Positions 1 to 8,895 of a stretch of DNA of 64,000 nucleotides are shown here, in pieces; the stretch's first letter is position 1; each line of letters opens with the position of its first letter. This DNA comes from Tateyamaria sp. syn59. Its GTDB lineage: Bacteria > Pseudomonadota > Alphaproteobacteria > Rhodobacterales > Rhodobacteraceae. Position numbers and translations under genes: made by a program. The stretch covers positions 53,761 through 117,760 of the forward strand of contig NZ_VCBA01000011.1 in NCBI RefSeq assembly GCF_007995245.1, given 5' to 3'. The notes under the pieces were generated by a model. The model was not told where the DNA came from and ran no database searches. It saw only the letters and a program-made list of their open reading frames with translations.

Positions 1-2
1 AG

Positions 3-866
3 ACAGGCGGCGAATTCACCATGAACATCAGCTATGGTGGCCTGTCGAAAAACCGCGAGAACCTGGATGGCATTTCCATCGGTGCCTTCGAGATGGCACA
101 ATTCTGCGCCGGGTATCACCGCGACAAGAACCGCGTGATTACCGTGCTGGAGCTGCCTTTCCTGGGTGTTGAGAACCTGGAACAGGAAGTCGCTGTCGCC
201 TCGGCCGTGTACCAGCACCCGGCTGCGGTTGAGGAAATGGAGCAGTGGAATGCACGGCTGCTCATGACGTCGCCCATGCCGCAATACAACATCGTGGGCA
301 CGGGTGAGCCAAAAACGACACTGGCCGATTTCGAAGGGATGCGCGTACGCGCGACCGGTGGCCTCGGCAAGGCGTTTGAGAGCGTAGGCGGTGTGCCAAC
401 GTCCGTCACCGCGACCGAGGCGTATCAGGCCATGGAATCCGGTGTGGTCGACACCGTTGCCTTTGCACAGCATGCGCACTTGTCCTTCGGCACGATCAAC
501 CAGGCGGATTGGTGGACAGCAAACCTGAACCCCGGCACAGTGAATTGTCCTGTTGTTGTCAACATCGACGCCTATGACAGCCTGTCGGATGACCACAAGG
601 CTGCGCTGGAAAGCTCGATCCCCGAGGCCATTGATCACTACCTGGCCAACTACGCCGAACTGCTCGAGCGCTGGGACAGCGTGCTGGAAGAGAAGGGCGT
701 TCAAAAGGTCGAGATTGCGCCCGAAGTGATCGAAGAGTTCCGCGCGGTTGCAGCAGATCCAGCGCGTGACGCCTGGATCGCTGATATGGAAGCGCAGGGC
801 TTGCCCGGTCAGGAACTTTACGATCTCGTTGTGGAGACCCTCGCCGACGCCAAGGGCGGCAGCTAA
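3..866 (+). CDS. TRAP transporter solute-binding protein, DctP type (5' end cut off by the window)
   Basis: Periplasmic substrate-binding protein of a TRAP transporter. It captures an organic acid and hands it to the DctQM permease. The frame is open to the window edge and codons upstream of the first ATG (21) still read as protein, so the true start and signal peptide lie before base 1. The visible part has the DctP-family core: a region around RVRATGGLGKAFESVGG (a binding-pocket Arg is expected here) followed by TEAYQAMESGVVDT and an aromatic-rich stretch. The two permease genes follow in the same direction after a stem-loop. The substrate cannot be named from sequence; the downstream monooxygenase genes suggest an aromatic or other organic acid. 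Family assignment is secure. Confidence 0.9.
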   Translation, partial: TGGEFTMNISYGGLSKNRENLDGISIGAFEMAQFCAGYHRDKNRVITVLELPFLGVENLEQEVAVASAVYQHPAAVEEMEQWNARLLMTSPMPQYNIVGTGEPKTTLADFEGMRVRATGGLGKAFESVGGVPTSVTATEAYQAMESGVVDTVAFAQHAHLSFGTINQADWWTANLNPGTVNCPVVVNIDAYDSLSDDHKAALESSIPEAIDHYLANYAELLERWDSVLEEKGVQKVEIAPEVIEEFRAVAADPARDAWIADMEAQGLPGQELYDLVVETLADAKGGS

Positions 867-871
867 GTAAG

Positions 872-903
872 TTGCCCGGCACGTCGTGAGGCCTGCCGGG
901 CAA
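872..903 (+). terminator. Intercistronic stem-loop after the TRAP binding-protein gene
   Basis: The 9-base arms TTGCCCGGC (872-880) and GCCGGGCAA (895-903) are perfectly complementary across a 14-base loop, and an A-rich run follows instead of a T-run. A hairpin between a binding-protein gene and its permease genes is a known way to stabilise the upstream message and reduce expression of the membrane subunits. Here that role is inference. Confidence 0.6.
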
Positions 904-931
904 AACAAACAACCTCATCAAGGGGGCGGGC

Positions 932-1561
932 ATGGCAGGTGCATCTACAGTGCTGGAGGATTCCAGCCTTCTTAGTCGTTTGGACAGGGCCCTGCTGCCC
1001 GTCGAACGCGTGATGGCTCTGCTCAGCGGTCTGGCCGCCTTTTCCCTTATGTTTCTCGCGGCTTACTCCGTGTCCGCGCGCGAGTTCTTTGAAAAGCCGT
1101 TGTTGGGATATGTGGATTACATCGAAGCGTTGATGCCGCTGATTGCCATCATGGGTGTGTCCTATGTTCAGCGCGGTGGCAGCCATATTCGGATGGACAT
1201 CATCATTGGGGCCATGCGCGGCCGTTTGTTGTGGCTTGTGGAATTGTTCATGGTGCTGCTGATCCTTGTCCTGATGATTGCGCTCATCTGGGGATCATGG
1301 GCGCATTTTGACCGTTCCTTTGATTGCGCGCGGCCACTTTGTAGCCGGGACAGTTCCATCGACATCTCGATGCCGCTCTGGCCGTCAAAGCTGCTGGTCC
1401 CTATCGCCTTTGCGGTGTTGTGCGCGCGGCTCGTCTTGCAGTCCGTGGGCTACGCGCGGGCGTTTTGGCTGAACCTCGATCGCCCCGTCGCCGTGCCACT
1501 GATCCAGAGCGTGGCGGCACAAGCCAAGGCCGAGGCTGAGGCGTTGGAAGGGGCGGACTGA
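932..1561 (+). CDS. TRAP transporter small permease subunit (DctQ type)
   Basis: Small membrane subunit of the TRAP transporter, 209 aa, which pairs with the large permease in the inner membrane. Four hydrophobic segments are visible, at about residues 30-50, 65-80, 100-125 and 150-170. The typical DctQ region with 'YIEALMPLIAIMGVSYVQRGGSHIRMDII' character is present, given here as key pieces: YIEALM, GVSYVQRGGSHIRMD. An SD-like AAGGGGGCGGGC precedes the ATG. Its stop overlaps the start of the large-permease gene (TGATG), indicating translational coupling. It is slightly long for DctQ because of an Ala-rich C-terminal tail. Confidence 0.9.
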   Translation: MAGASTVLEDSSLLSRLDRALLPVERVMALLSGLAAFSLMFLAAYSVSAREFFEKPLLGYVDYIEALMPLIAIMGVSYVQRGGSHIRMDIIIGAMRGRLLWLVELFMVLLILVLMIALIWGSWAHFDRSFDCARPLCSRDSSIDISMPLWPSKLLVPIAFAVLCARLVLQSVGYARAFWLNLDRPVAVPLIQSVAAQAKAEAEALEGAD

Positions 1562-2958
1562 TGGACCCGATCACAATCGGCCTGTGGACGACAGGGGGCA
1601 TGCTCTGCCTTGTTTTTCTGGGGATGCGCGTTGCTTTTGCGGCAGGGCTTGCGGGTTTTGTCGGGCTTGTCTGGTTGCGCTGGAACGGGTTCGACTATGC
1701 GCCCGAACGGTTGGGCAAGGCTGTTGAAATCAGTGTGAAGATCGCGGGGCAGGTGCCGCATTCCAAAGTTTCGGCACACGCCCTATCCCTGATCCCGACC
1801 TTCATCTTGATCGGGTACCTTGCCTATTACGCCAAGCTGACGACCGCGCTGTTCGACGCGGCCAAGAAGTGGATCGCATGGGTGCCGGGCGGTCTGGCCG
1901 TATCAACCGTGTTTTCGACGGCCGGTTTTGCCGCAGTATCCGGCGCGTCCGTCGCCACGGCGGCCGTGTTCGCGCGTATCGCCATCCCCGAGATGCTCAA
2001 GATCGGGTATAACAAGCAATTTGCCGCGGGCGTCGTGGCCGCAGGCGGAACGCTTGCGTCGCTGATCCCGCCGTCGGCGATCCTTGTTATCTATGCCATC
2101 ATCGTCGAACAGGATGTCGGCAAACTGCTGCTGGCGGGCTTTATCCCCGGTGCGTTCTCCGCCTTTGTTTACGCCGTTCTGATCATCGGCATCGCCGTCA
2201 TCTTCAAGACTGTCGGCCCGCCGGTCGGCGGTTTTACCTGGCGCGAACGCCTCGTGGCTCTGCCGCCCGCGTTGCCCATCGTGGCCGTGGTCGTGATCAT
2301 CATCTTTTTTGTTTACAACCCGTTCGGCGATGCCTGGGGCACACCAACCGAAGGCGGTGCAGTGGGCGCGTTCATCGTATTTCTCATGGCGCTCTATCGC
2401 GGCATGCGCCTGTCTGAGCTGAAGGACGCGCTGATCGAAACCGCTAAGCTGACCGTGATGATCTTCACCATCATCTGGGGCGTGTTGATCTATGTCCGGT
2501 TCCTCGGCTTCGCCGACCTGCCGGGCGCTTTCAGTGATTGGATCACCTCTCTGACTGTCTCGCCGATGCTGATCTTGATTTGCATCCTGCTGGCCTATGC
2601 CGTGCTTGGCATGTTCATGGACGCCATCGGTATGCTGCTGTTGACGCTTCCGGTGGTTTATCCGGCGGTCATGGCCCTCAACGGCGGCGAATTCGTGAGC
2701 GCAGAGGACAGCGCCTTTGGGATGTCCGGCCCCATGTGCGCAATCTGGTTTGGAATCCTGGTCGTCAAGATGGCGGAGTTCTGTCTGATCACACCTCCAA
2801 TCGGGCTCAACTGTTTTGTCGTGGCGGGCGTACGCGATGACCTGAATGTTCAGGACGTGTTCAAAGGCGTCACCCCGTTCTTCATCGCAGACGCGATCAC
2901 CATCGCGCTTCTTGTAGCATTCCCGGCCATCGTGCTTTGGTTGCCGTCATTGGCGTGA
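1561..2958 (+). CDS. TRAP transporter large permease subunit (DctM type)
   Basis: Large ion-coupled permease of the TRAP transporter, 465 aa, with about 12-13 hydrophobic segments. Family landmarks include the early GMRVAFAAGLAGF segment, AGFAAVSGASVATAAVFARIAIPEM, the glycine-rich VVAAGGTLASLIPPSAILVIY segment and, near the C-terminus, CLITPPIGLNCFVVAGV. The length is on the long side for DctM but within the family. It overlaps the DctQ gene by one base and is followed 19 bases later by the Tm-1-like gene, so all are probably one transcription unit. Substrate unknown. Confidence 0.93.
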   Translation: MDPITIGLWTTGGMLCLVFLGMRVAFAAGLAGFVGLVWLRWNGFDYAPERLGKAVEISVKIAGQVPHSKVSAHALSLIPTFILIGYLAYYAKLTTALFDAAKKWIAWVPGGLAVSTVFSTAGFAAVSGASVATAAVFARIAIPEMLKIGYNKQFAAGVVAAGGTLASLIPPSAILVIYAIIVEQDVGKLLLAGFIPGAFSAFVYAVLIIGIAVIFKTVGPPVGGFTWRERLVALPPALPIVAVVVIIIFFVYNPFGDAWGTPTEGGAVGAFIVFLMALYRGMRLSELKDALIETAKLTVMIFTIIWGVLIYVRFLGFADLPGAFSDWITSLTVSPMLILICILLAYAVLGMFMDAIGMLLLTLPVVYPAVMALNGGEFVSAEDSAFGMSGPMCAIWFGILVVKMAEFCLITPPIGLNCFVVAGVRDDLNVQDVFKGVTPFFIADAITIALLVAFPAIVLWLPSLA

Positions 2959-2977
2959 GCGACGGACGGAGGCCGCG

Positions 2978-4213
2978 ATGCCCGACAAGACGATCCTGGT
3001 GGTCGGCACCTATGACACCAAGAACGACGAACTGAATTACATGGTCGAGCGCATCCGCGCGCAAGGCGGCGGCGCGCTGACAATGGACATCTCCGTTCTC
3101 GGCGATCCGGTGCAGCCGACGGATATCTCGAAACACGATGTGGCAGAGGCAGCGGGCAGCTCGATCCAAGCCGCCATTGACAGTGACGACGAAAACACCG
3201 CGATGCAGATCATGGCGCGGGGCGCCAGTGCCCTGGCGCAACGGCTTTTGAACGAACGGCGCTTTGACGGCATTGTCATTCTGGGCGGCACGATGGGAAC
3301 TGATGCGGCGCTCGACATCTGCCAGGCATTGCCGCTGGGTGTGCCCAAATACGTTGTTTCAACCGTTTCCTTTTCGCCGCTGATCGAGCCGCAGCGCCTG
3401 TCTGCTGACATCCAGATGATCCTCTGGGCGGGCGGTCTGTATGGTCTCAACGCGGTCTGCAAGGCGTCCTTGTCCCAGGCCGCAGGCGCTGTGCTGGGCG
3501 CCGCTCGGGCGGTTGAGCCACCAAATCTGACAAAACCTCTGGTCGGAATGACGTCGCTGGGGTCCTCCTGCCTGACCTATATGAAGGCCCTGAAGCCTGC
3601 GCTGGAAGAGCGCGGTTTTGAGGTTGCGATCTTTCACGCGACCGGCATGGGCGGGATGGCCTTTGAAAGCATCGCGCGCGATGGCGGGTTTGTCTGCGTG
3701 ATGGACTTTGCGCTGTCCGAACTCGGCAATCTTCTTGCCGGGTCTGTTGTCAATGCAGGTACGGATCGGATGCTGAACGCAGGGCGGGCGGGTATTCCGC
3801 AGATCGTGGCGCCGGGATGCCTCGACCTAATCGACTTCGCGGGTTGGCAGGATATACCCGACCGGTTCCAGGACCGCCCTTTTCATGCCCATAACCGGCT
3901 CGTGAAATGCTCCGGCTACAATGCGGATGAGCGTCGGGAAACGGCGCGCGAATTGGCTCAAAGGCTCAAGCAGTCAGAGGCGCCCGTTCACGTGATCCTG
4001 CCAAACCAAGGGATCGAGGAGTGGGATCGCCCCGGCGGTCCTGCGCATGACGCGCCCGCTCTTGCAGCGTTTTGCGATGAGATGCGCACGCAAATGACAG
4101 ACCCGATAAAATTCACTGAACTGGATTGCCATATCAACGACGCAGCCTTTGTCGAGGCGGCGCTGATCATCTTTGACAGTTGGGTATCCGATGGGACAAT
4201 ACGGACTGTTTGA
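2978..4213 (+). CDS. Tm-1-like ATP-binding domain protein (UPF0261 family)
   Basis: A 411-aa cytosolic protein related to the N-terminal ATP-binding domain of tomato Tm-1 (UPF0261). The start ILVVGTYDTKNDEL and the glycine-rich segments GGTMGTDAALDICQALPLGVPKYVVST and GMTSLGSSC are typical of the family, as is the C-terminal HVILPNQGIEEWDRPGGP. Family length is about 400 aa, so it looks complete. In bacteria these proteins often accompany TIM-barrel partner proteins and sugar-acid or aromatic catabolic genes; no TIM-barrel partner is present here. It lies directly behind the TRAP permease gene and before the MBL-fold gene. The biochemical role is not established from sequence. Confidence 0.88.
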   Translation: MPDKTILVVGTYDTKNDELNYMVERIRAQGGGALTMDISVLGDPVQPTDISKHDVAEAAGSSIQAAIDSDDENTAMQIMARGASALAQRLLNERRFDGIVILGGTMGTDAALDICQALPLGVPKYVVSTVSFSPLIEPQRLSADIQMILWAGGLYGLNAVCKASLSQAAGAVLGAARAVEPPNLTKPLVGMTSLGSSCLTYMKALKPALEERGFEVAIFHATGMGGMAFESIARDGGFVCVMDFALSELGNLLAGSVVNAGTDRMLNAGRAGIPQIVAPGCLDLIDFAGWQDIPDRFQDRPFHAHNRLVKCSGYNADERRETARELAQRLKQSEAPVHVILPNQGIEEWDRPGGPAHDAPALAAFCDEMRTQMTDPIKFTELDCHINDAAFVEAALIIFDSWVSDGTIRTV

Positions 4214-4328
4214 ACCTGGCACGCTGCACACGGTTCCGCGTTGTTAGTTACAAAAGCAACTGATACCCGGCTTTGAAACTCGAACGGCCGCGCGGGCAAT
4301 GCCAAGCGCTGCAAGCAAGGATGAACCC

Positions 4329-5279
4329 ATGGCCAAGGCTTTCGCGTCCCAAGGGGACATGACGGAAAAGACCATCACCTTTGACGAGATCGGCGAGGGA
4401 TTGTGGGCGTTCACCGCCGAAGGGGATCCCAATTCCGGCGTCATAATCGGCGATGAAAGCGTGATGATTGTCGAGGCGCAGGCGACCCCCCGTCTGGCTG
4501 AAAAGGTGATCGAGAAGGTGCGGTCTGTCACGGACAAGCCGATTACGCATCTGGTGCTGACCCATTACCATGCGGTGCGGGTGCTGGGAGCGTCGGCCTA
4601 TGGCGCGGATCAGATCATCATGTCGGACATGGCCCGAGGTATGGTGGCGGAGCGCGGACAGGAGGATTGGGACAGTGAATTCCAACGCTTCCCGCGTCTC
4701 TTCGAAGGGTATGAGAGCATTCCGGGACTGACCTGGCCGACGACGACATTTTCGGACGCGATGACCGTTTACCTGGGAAATCGCCGCGTCGATGTCAAAC
4801 ATCTGGGTCGCGCCCATACGGCGGGGGATGCTGTCATTCACGTGCCTGATCAGAACGTGATGTTTACCGGTGACATCGTTGAATACCACTCGGCCTGCTA
4901 TTGCGGTGACGGGTACTTCGGGGATTGGGGCGGCACGCTGGACGCGATCAAAGCCTATGAGGTTGATGCCATCGCGCCAGGTCGTGGAGATGCGCTTGTC
5001 GGGTCCGAGATGGTGAACAAGGCCATCGAAAGCACACGAGACTTTGTGGATAGCACGTACCGCCCGGCAGCACGTGTTGCGGCACGGAACGGCTCGTTGA
5101 AAGAGGCTTGGGACGCGGTGCGCGCCGAGTGTGACCCCAAGTTCAGCGACTATGCCATCTACGAACACTGCCTGCCGTTCAACGTCGCCCGCGCTTACGA
5201 CGAGGCCCGCGGCATTGCCCATCCACGCATCTGGACGGACAAGCGAGATATCGAAATGTGGGAGGCCTTGCAGGGATAG
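4329..5279 (+). CDS. Metallo-beta-lactamase-fold hydrolase with a depleted second metal site
   Basis: MBL-fold protein of about 316 aa. The fold is shown by GVIIGDESVMIVEAQATP, the strand-loop THYHAVR, then HTAGDAVIHV and FTGDIVEY. In most MBL enzymes the first loop is THxHxDH; here Asp and the third His are Val and Arg, and the later Pro-Gly-His is PGRG. The ligands expected for one zinc (two His of HYH plus the His of HTAGD) remain, while those for the second are largely lost. The start at 4329 is chosen because AAGGA lies 7 bases upstream; ATGs at 4299 and 4359 are also in frame. It sits 3 bases before the FAD-monooxygenase gene, so it probably acts on a product or ester in the same pathway. 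Exact activity unknown. Confidence 0.82.
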   Translation: MAKAFASQGDMTEKTITFDEIGEGLWAFTAEGDPNSGVIIGDESVMIVEAQATPRLAEKVIEKVRSVTDKPITHLVLTHYHAVRVLGASAYGADQIIMSDMARGMVAERGQEDWDSEFQRFPRLFEGYESIPGLTWPTTTFSDAMTVYLGNRRVDVKHLGRAHTAGDAVIHVPDQNVMFTGDIVEYHSACYCGDGYFGDWGGTLDAIKAYEVDAIAPGRGDALVGSEMVNKAIESTRDFVDSTYRPAARVAARNGSLKEAWDAVRAECDPKFSDYAIYEHCLPFNVARAYDEARGIAHPRIWTDKRDIEMWEALQG

Positions 5280-5282
5280 GTC

Positions 5283-6920
5283 ATGGTCGATGTGCGGTAT
5301 GACATAGCGTTCCAACTCTATCCATACGCTCCCGTCTCTGCGCAGACCATGCCTGCGCAGCGGCACCCGGTTATCGTTGTCGGTGGTGGGCCCATCGGGA
5401 TGGCCCTTGCTTTGGATCTTGGGCGCAAGGGCACTCCGGTACTGGTTCTCGATGACCATGACGGTGTGGGGCAGGGCAGCCGCGCTATCTGTTTTGCCAA
5501 GCGGACCTTGGAGATTGCCAATCGGCTTGGCGCAGGCAAACGTATGATCGACAAGGGCGTGGTCTGGAATGTGGGCAAAGTCTTTCATGGCGACACCCGC
5601 GTGTTCCAATTCAACCTGCAACCTGAGGGCGGGCACCGCTGCCCGGCCTTCATCAACCTGCAGCAACCCTACTTCGAAAAATTCCTGGTGGATGAGATTC
5701 GGGTGGCGCAAGGCGAGGGCGCGCCGATTGAAATCCGTGGGCGCAATGCAGTCACGGCAATGGATCAGCGGGAAGACCATGTGCTCTTGGATGTCGATAC
5801 ACCCGACGGCCCCTATCAGATCGAGGCGGAGTGGCTGATCGCCTGTGATGGCGCGCGCAGCCCGATCCGCGACATGATGGGGCTGAGCTTTGATGGCCGC
5901 GTGTTCGAAGACAATTTCCTGATCGCCGACGTGAAGATGACTGCAGATTTCCCGACGGAGCGGTGGTTCTGGTTCGAGCCGCCGTTCAAGGACGCGGGCC
6001 AGTCCGCGCTGCTGCACAAGCAACCGGACGATATCTGGCGCATCGACTTTCAGCTAGGTTGGGACATCGACCGGGAGAAAGAGCTGAAAGAGGAAAACAT
6101 CCGCGCCCGCGTCGATGCGATGTTGGGTGAGGGCGCGGACTACGAACTTGAATGGACGTCGATCTACACATTTCAATGCCGTCGGATGCGCGAATTCCGC
6201 CATGACCGCGTGATCTTTGCGGGCGACAGCGCACACCAGGTGTCGCCCTTTGGTGCGCGCGGGGCCAATTCTGGTGTCCAGGATGCCGACAATCTGGCCT
6301 GGAAGCTGGACCTCGTCCTGCGTGGCCTCGCAGCCGATGCCCTGCTCGACACCTATTCCGAGGAACGCGCTTACGGAGCGGATGAAAACATCCTGAATTC
6401 GACCCGCGCCACTGACTTCCTCACGCCAAAAAGCGAGATCAGTAAGGTTTTCCGCGATGCGATCCTTGATCTTGCCAAGGCGCACAAGTTCGCGCGGCCA
6501 ATGGTCAATTCGGGGCGCCTGTCCATCCCTTGCGTCTATGACGGATTGTCATTGAACGGGCCGGATCACCTTGATGGGCCCGATCGAACACGGGTTGGCG
6601 CACCCTGCGCAGACGCGCCTTTGCAAGACGGGTTCTTGCTGGACAACCTCAGCGGCGCGTTCACCGTTCTGGCCATAGATACCGATGCGCCAGCGTTAAC
6701 GGAGGTCGACGGCATCGCAATCACAACGCTCGTGCTTGCCACCGAAAAAGACGATCCAACGGGCGCATTGCGCGAACGGTATCTCGGCGATGCGCCTTCG
6801 GCCATATATCTCATTCGGCCGGACCAGCACGTCGCCGCGCGCTGGGTCACCGCGGACGCCCCAGCGATCGCAGATGCACTGCGGACAGCCATTGGACGGG
6901 GGTGCGCGCATGACACTTAA
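5283..6920 (+). CDS. FAD-dependent aromatic-ring-type monooxygenase (MhpA/PHBH-like)
   Basis: Flavoprotein monooxygenase of 545 aa, similar in organisation to 3-(3-hydroxyphenyl)propionate hydroxylase MhpA and related class A enzymes. The dinucleotide-binding motif GGGPIG is at residues 34-39. An ARSPIRDMMGL segment corresponds to the family's DG motif (the visible form is CDGARSPIR), and the FAD/NADPH 'GD' motif FAGDSAHQVSPFGARGANSG starts near residue 312. A C-terminal thioredoxin-like domain, usual in MhpA, is suggested by length. It is likely to hydroxylate an aromatic or quinone-like substrate using NAD(P)H and oxygen. It overlaps the DUF2783 gene by 11 bases. The specific substrate cannot be read from the sequence. 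Confidence 0.87.
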   Translation: MVDVRYDIAFQLYPYAPVSAQTMPAQRHPVIVVGGGPIGMALALDLGRKGTPVLVLDDHDGVGQGSRAICFAKRTLEIANRLGAGKRMIDKGVVWNVGKVFHGDTRVFQFNLQPEGGHRCPAFINLQQPYFEKFLVDEIRVAQGEGAPIEIRGRNAVTAMDQREDHVLLDVDTPDGPYQIEAEWLIACDGARSPIRDMMGLSFDGRVFEDNFLIADVKMTADFPTERWFWFEPPFKDAGQSALLHKQPDDIWRIDFQLGWDIDREKELKEENIRARVDAMLGEGADYELEWTSIYTFQCRRMREFRHDRVIFAGDSAHQVSPFGARGANSGVQDADNLAWKLDLVLRGLAADALLDTYSEERAYGADENILNSTRATDFLTPKSEISKVFRDAILDLAKAHKFARPMVNSGRLSIPCVYDGLSLNGPDHLDGPDRTRVGAPCADAPLQDGFLLDNLSGAFTVLAIDTDAPALTEVDGIAITTLVLATEKDDPTGALRERYLGDAPSAIYLIRPDQHVAARWVTADAPAIADALRTAIGRGCAHDT

Positions 6921-7098
6921 CCTCGACCCCAACATTCCAGATCCGGACGGTTTTTATGATGAACTGCTGGCCGTGCACAAAGGCCTGAGCAAAGCAGAAA
7001 GTGACGCGCTCAACGCGCGTCTGCTGCTGATCCTGGCCAATCACATCGGTGATCGGTTCATCTTGTCCGAAGCGCTCGCTGCCGCACGCAGACAGTAA
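6910..7098 (+). CDS. DUF2783 small protein
   Basis: A 62-aa protein beginning MTLNLDPNIPDPDGFYDEL, with an amphipathic helical middle (KAESDALNARLLLILANHIGD) and a short basic end. The pattern and length match DUF2783, a family repeatedly found just behind FAD monooxygenase genes like the one upstream. The ATG at 6910 lies inside the end of that gene (11-base overlap), which supports coupled translation and a partner role. Function is unknown; a small accessory or stabilising subunit is plausible. Confidence 0.78.
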   Translation: MTLNLDPNIPDPDGFYDELLAVHKGLSKAESDALNARLLLILANHIGDRFILSEALAAARRQ

Positions 7099-7221
7099 AG
7101 GGCTGGCGTCCTTTTGCTACTGCAATGACGTCATGCCCGTCTTGCATTTGATCTTCGCCGCTCAGTCGCGCGTGTACAGTAGTTGCGAATGAAAGTGCTG
7201 CGGCCAGCGTGACAGTATGTC

Positions 7222-8895
7222 CTAAACGGCAGGGAGCGAGATAACCCCGGCAGCAATGATGGCAACTAGGATCGCAAGCACAGCGATAGCGCTGTAGGCG
7301 GAGTAATCCGGTCCGGACCATTTCCAAAACGACCACTCAGGTAGCCCATCGAACCACTGTATTTGGGTGACGCGGGGTGCCGCGCGCATATGCTTGCGCG
7401 CGCCAATTCGAAAAAGCGCAAGGACCTCTCCTGCAGGAACTTCGCGGGTTTCGATCCCGAAGGTCCTAACCAGCAGCAGGATGCCCAAGGTGAGCCCAAG
7501 CGCAATCAGGATTGGCGTTGCATTGGACAGCGCGTCTACCGGAAGTTCTGGAGCTGCGAAGGGCGCCAGCCATATGCCACCCATGGCCAACCCCGTCATC
7601 GTGCCCCACGGTGCGCATACCCAGGCCGACGGACGCGCTGTGTGTCCAGTGCCTGCCGCCATGAGCCACAGGAAACGCAACATCAAAAGTGCTGTGCCGA
7701 CGCTGCTGATGAAAAGCGCGGGGTCGAGCGCGCCGCCCCATAGCCCGGTGGGATCAAGCATCGCGTCCTTCAGCGCCGATTTCGCAACGGTGCCGCTGGT
7801 CCAGGGCGCGGCCGCAAGGGTCACTGCCGGAAGCGCCAGAAGCGCGATCGCGATCCCGCGTGTGACTCCTCGGCTGAGGCTTCCGATGGCTGGAACGCCC
7901 AGAAACAGCGCAGCTTTGGCAAAGGCGTGGTGCGCGGCAAACAGTGCCAATGCCGGTGCAACCGCGTCCCAGGTTTCGGGCCGCGCGAGGCCAGTTCCGA
8001 GCGCCATTGCGACGAGGCCCATCTGAGCGACTGTTGAGTAAGCCAGAACAGCCTTGGGATTGTTTTGCGTAACCCCGATCAACGCAGCAAGCACAACAGA
8101 CACGCCGCCGAGGACGATGACCACGATACCGGCGTCGGGCATTTGCATCATGCCTAGTGGAAGTATGACAAGCGCACCGAACAGCCCGGCCTTTACCATG
8201 GCGCCACTCAGAACGGCACTGGCGGGCGCCGGGGCCGCCGCATGGGCAACCGGCAACCATATGTGCAGCGGCACAACCCCGAGTTTTATGCCGAACCCGA
8301 TCGCGAGAAGGATCATGGAAAGGCCGCCGAGTTCCGTCTGCTGGACATCGGCCAGCAGCAACGAACCGGCGGTATAAGACGCGAGCGTCAGGCCCGAGAA
8401 AAGTGCCAACTCGCCGACAATTGCGAAGGTGATATAGCACCGTCCTGCAAAGCTGGCGAATGGGCTGCGGTCATGAGCGACGAGGCCCCAGGAGGCGAGG
8501 CTCATCATTGAAAAGAACGTGTAGAAAGACACGATGTCGCCCGCGAGGATCAACCCGAAATTGCCCGCCATTGCCAAAAGGAAAAGGACGCAGAAACGGC
8601 TGCGTTGTACATCCGAATGCAGAGAGACGGCCGCGCACCAGGCCGCCGTTGTCCAGAGCAGGCTGGTGAACAGCAGGAACCCGGCGCGCAGCGTGTCCCA
8701 CTCAAGCTGGGTTCCCAGAAGCAAGGCCGGGATCTCTTGCGCATGCTCGGATGCGCCGGACAGTGCCAGAACGAGCGCGGGCAGCGGGGCCAACACCGTC
8801 GCGTAAGGCAGTGCCTGGCGCGATAGGGGAAGCATCGCAAGCAGCGCGACCAAAACTGGAATTGCGGGTGCGGACAACAGCGGAAGCGAGGTCAT
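7222..8895 (-). CDS. Mrp/Mbh-like antiporter, third proton-channel-type subunit (MnhD/NuoN family)
   Basis: Polytopic membrane protein of about 557 aa in the proton-conducting antiporter/complex I family. It carries the defining segment FGIKLGVVPLHIWLPVAHAAAP followed by PASAVLSGAMVKAGLFG, which contains the two transmembrane lysines expected in this family. The Glu of VGELALFSG corresponds to the conserved TM5 glutamate. A C-terminal extension after about residue 470 ends in one more hydrophobic segment, FSISAIAVLAILVAIIAAG-like in character. The start at 8895 forms an ATGA overlap with the preceding gene. It is the last gene of the operon and the third such subunit in it; the usual Mrp complex has a MrpA and one MrpD. 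Confidence 0.88.
   Translation of the reverse strand: MTSLPLLSAPAIPVLVALLAMLPLSRQALPYATVLAPLPALVLALSGASEHAQEIPALLLGTQLEWDTLRAGFLLFTSLLWTTAAWCAAVSLHSDVQRSRFCVLFLLAMAGNFGLILAGDIVSFYTFFSMMSLASWGLVAHDRSPFASFAGRCYITFAIVGELALFSGLTLASYTAGSLLLADVQQTELGGLSMILLAIGFGIKLGVVPLHIWLPVAHAAAPAPASAVLSGAMVKAGLFGALVILPLGMMQMPDAGIVVIVLGGVSVVLAALIGVTQNNPKAVLAYSTVAQMGLVAMALGTGLARPETWDAVAPALALFAAHHAFAKAALFLGVPAIGSLSRGVTRGIAIALLALPAVTLAAAPWTSGTVAKSALKDAMLDPTGLWGGALDPALFISSVGTALLMLRFLWLMAAGTGHTARPSAWVCAPWGTMTGLAMGGIWLAPFAAPELPVDALSNATPILIALGLTLGILLLVRTFGIETREVPAGEVLALFRIGARKHMRAAPRVTQIQWFDGLPEWSFWKWSGPDYSAYSAIAVLAILVAIIAAGVISLPAV

Noticed and set aside
4248..6023. Long minus-strand frame of 591 codons
   Set aside because: It lies opposite the MBL-fold and FAD-monooxygenase genes, has no family pattern and no ribosome site; high GC gives long antisense frames.
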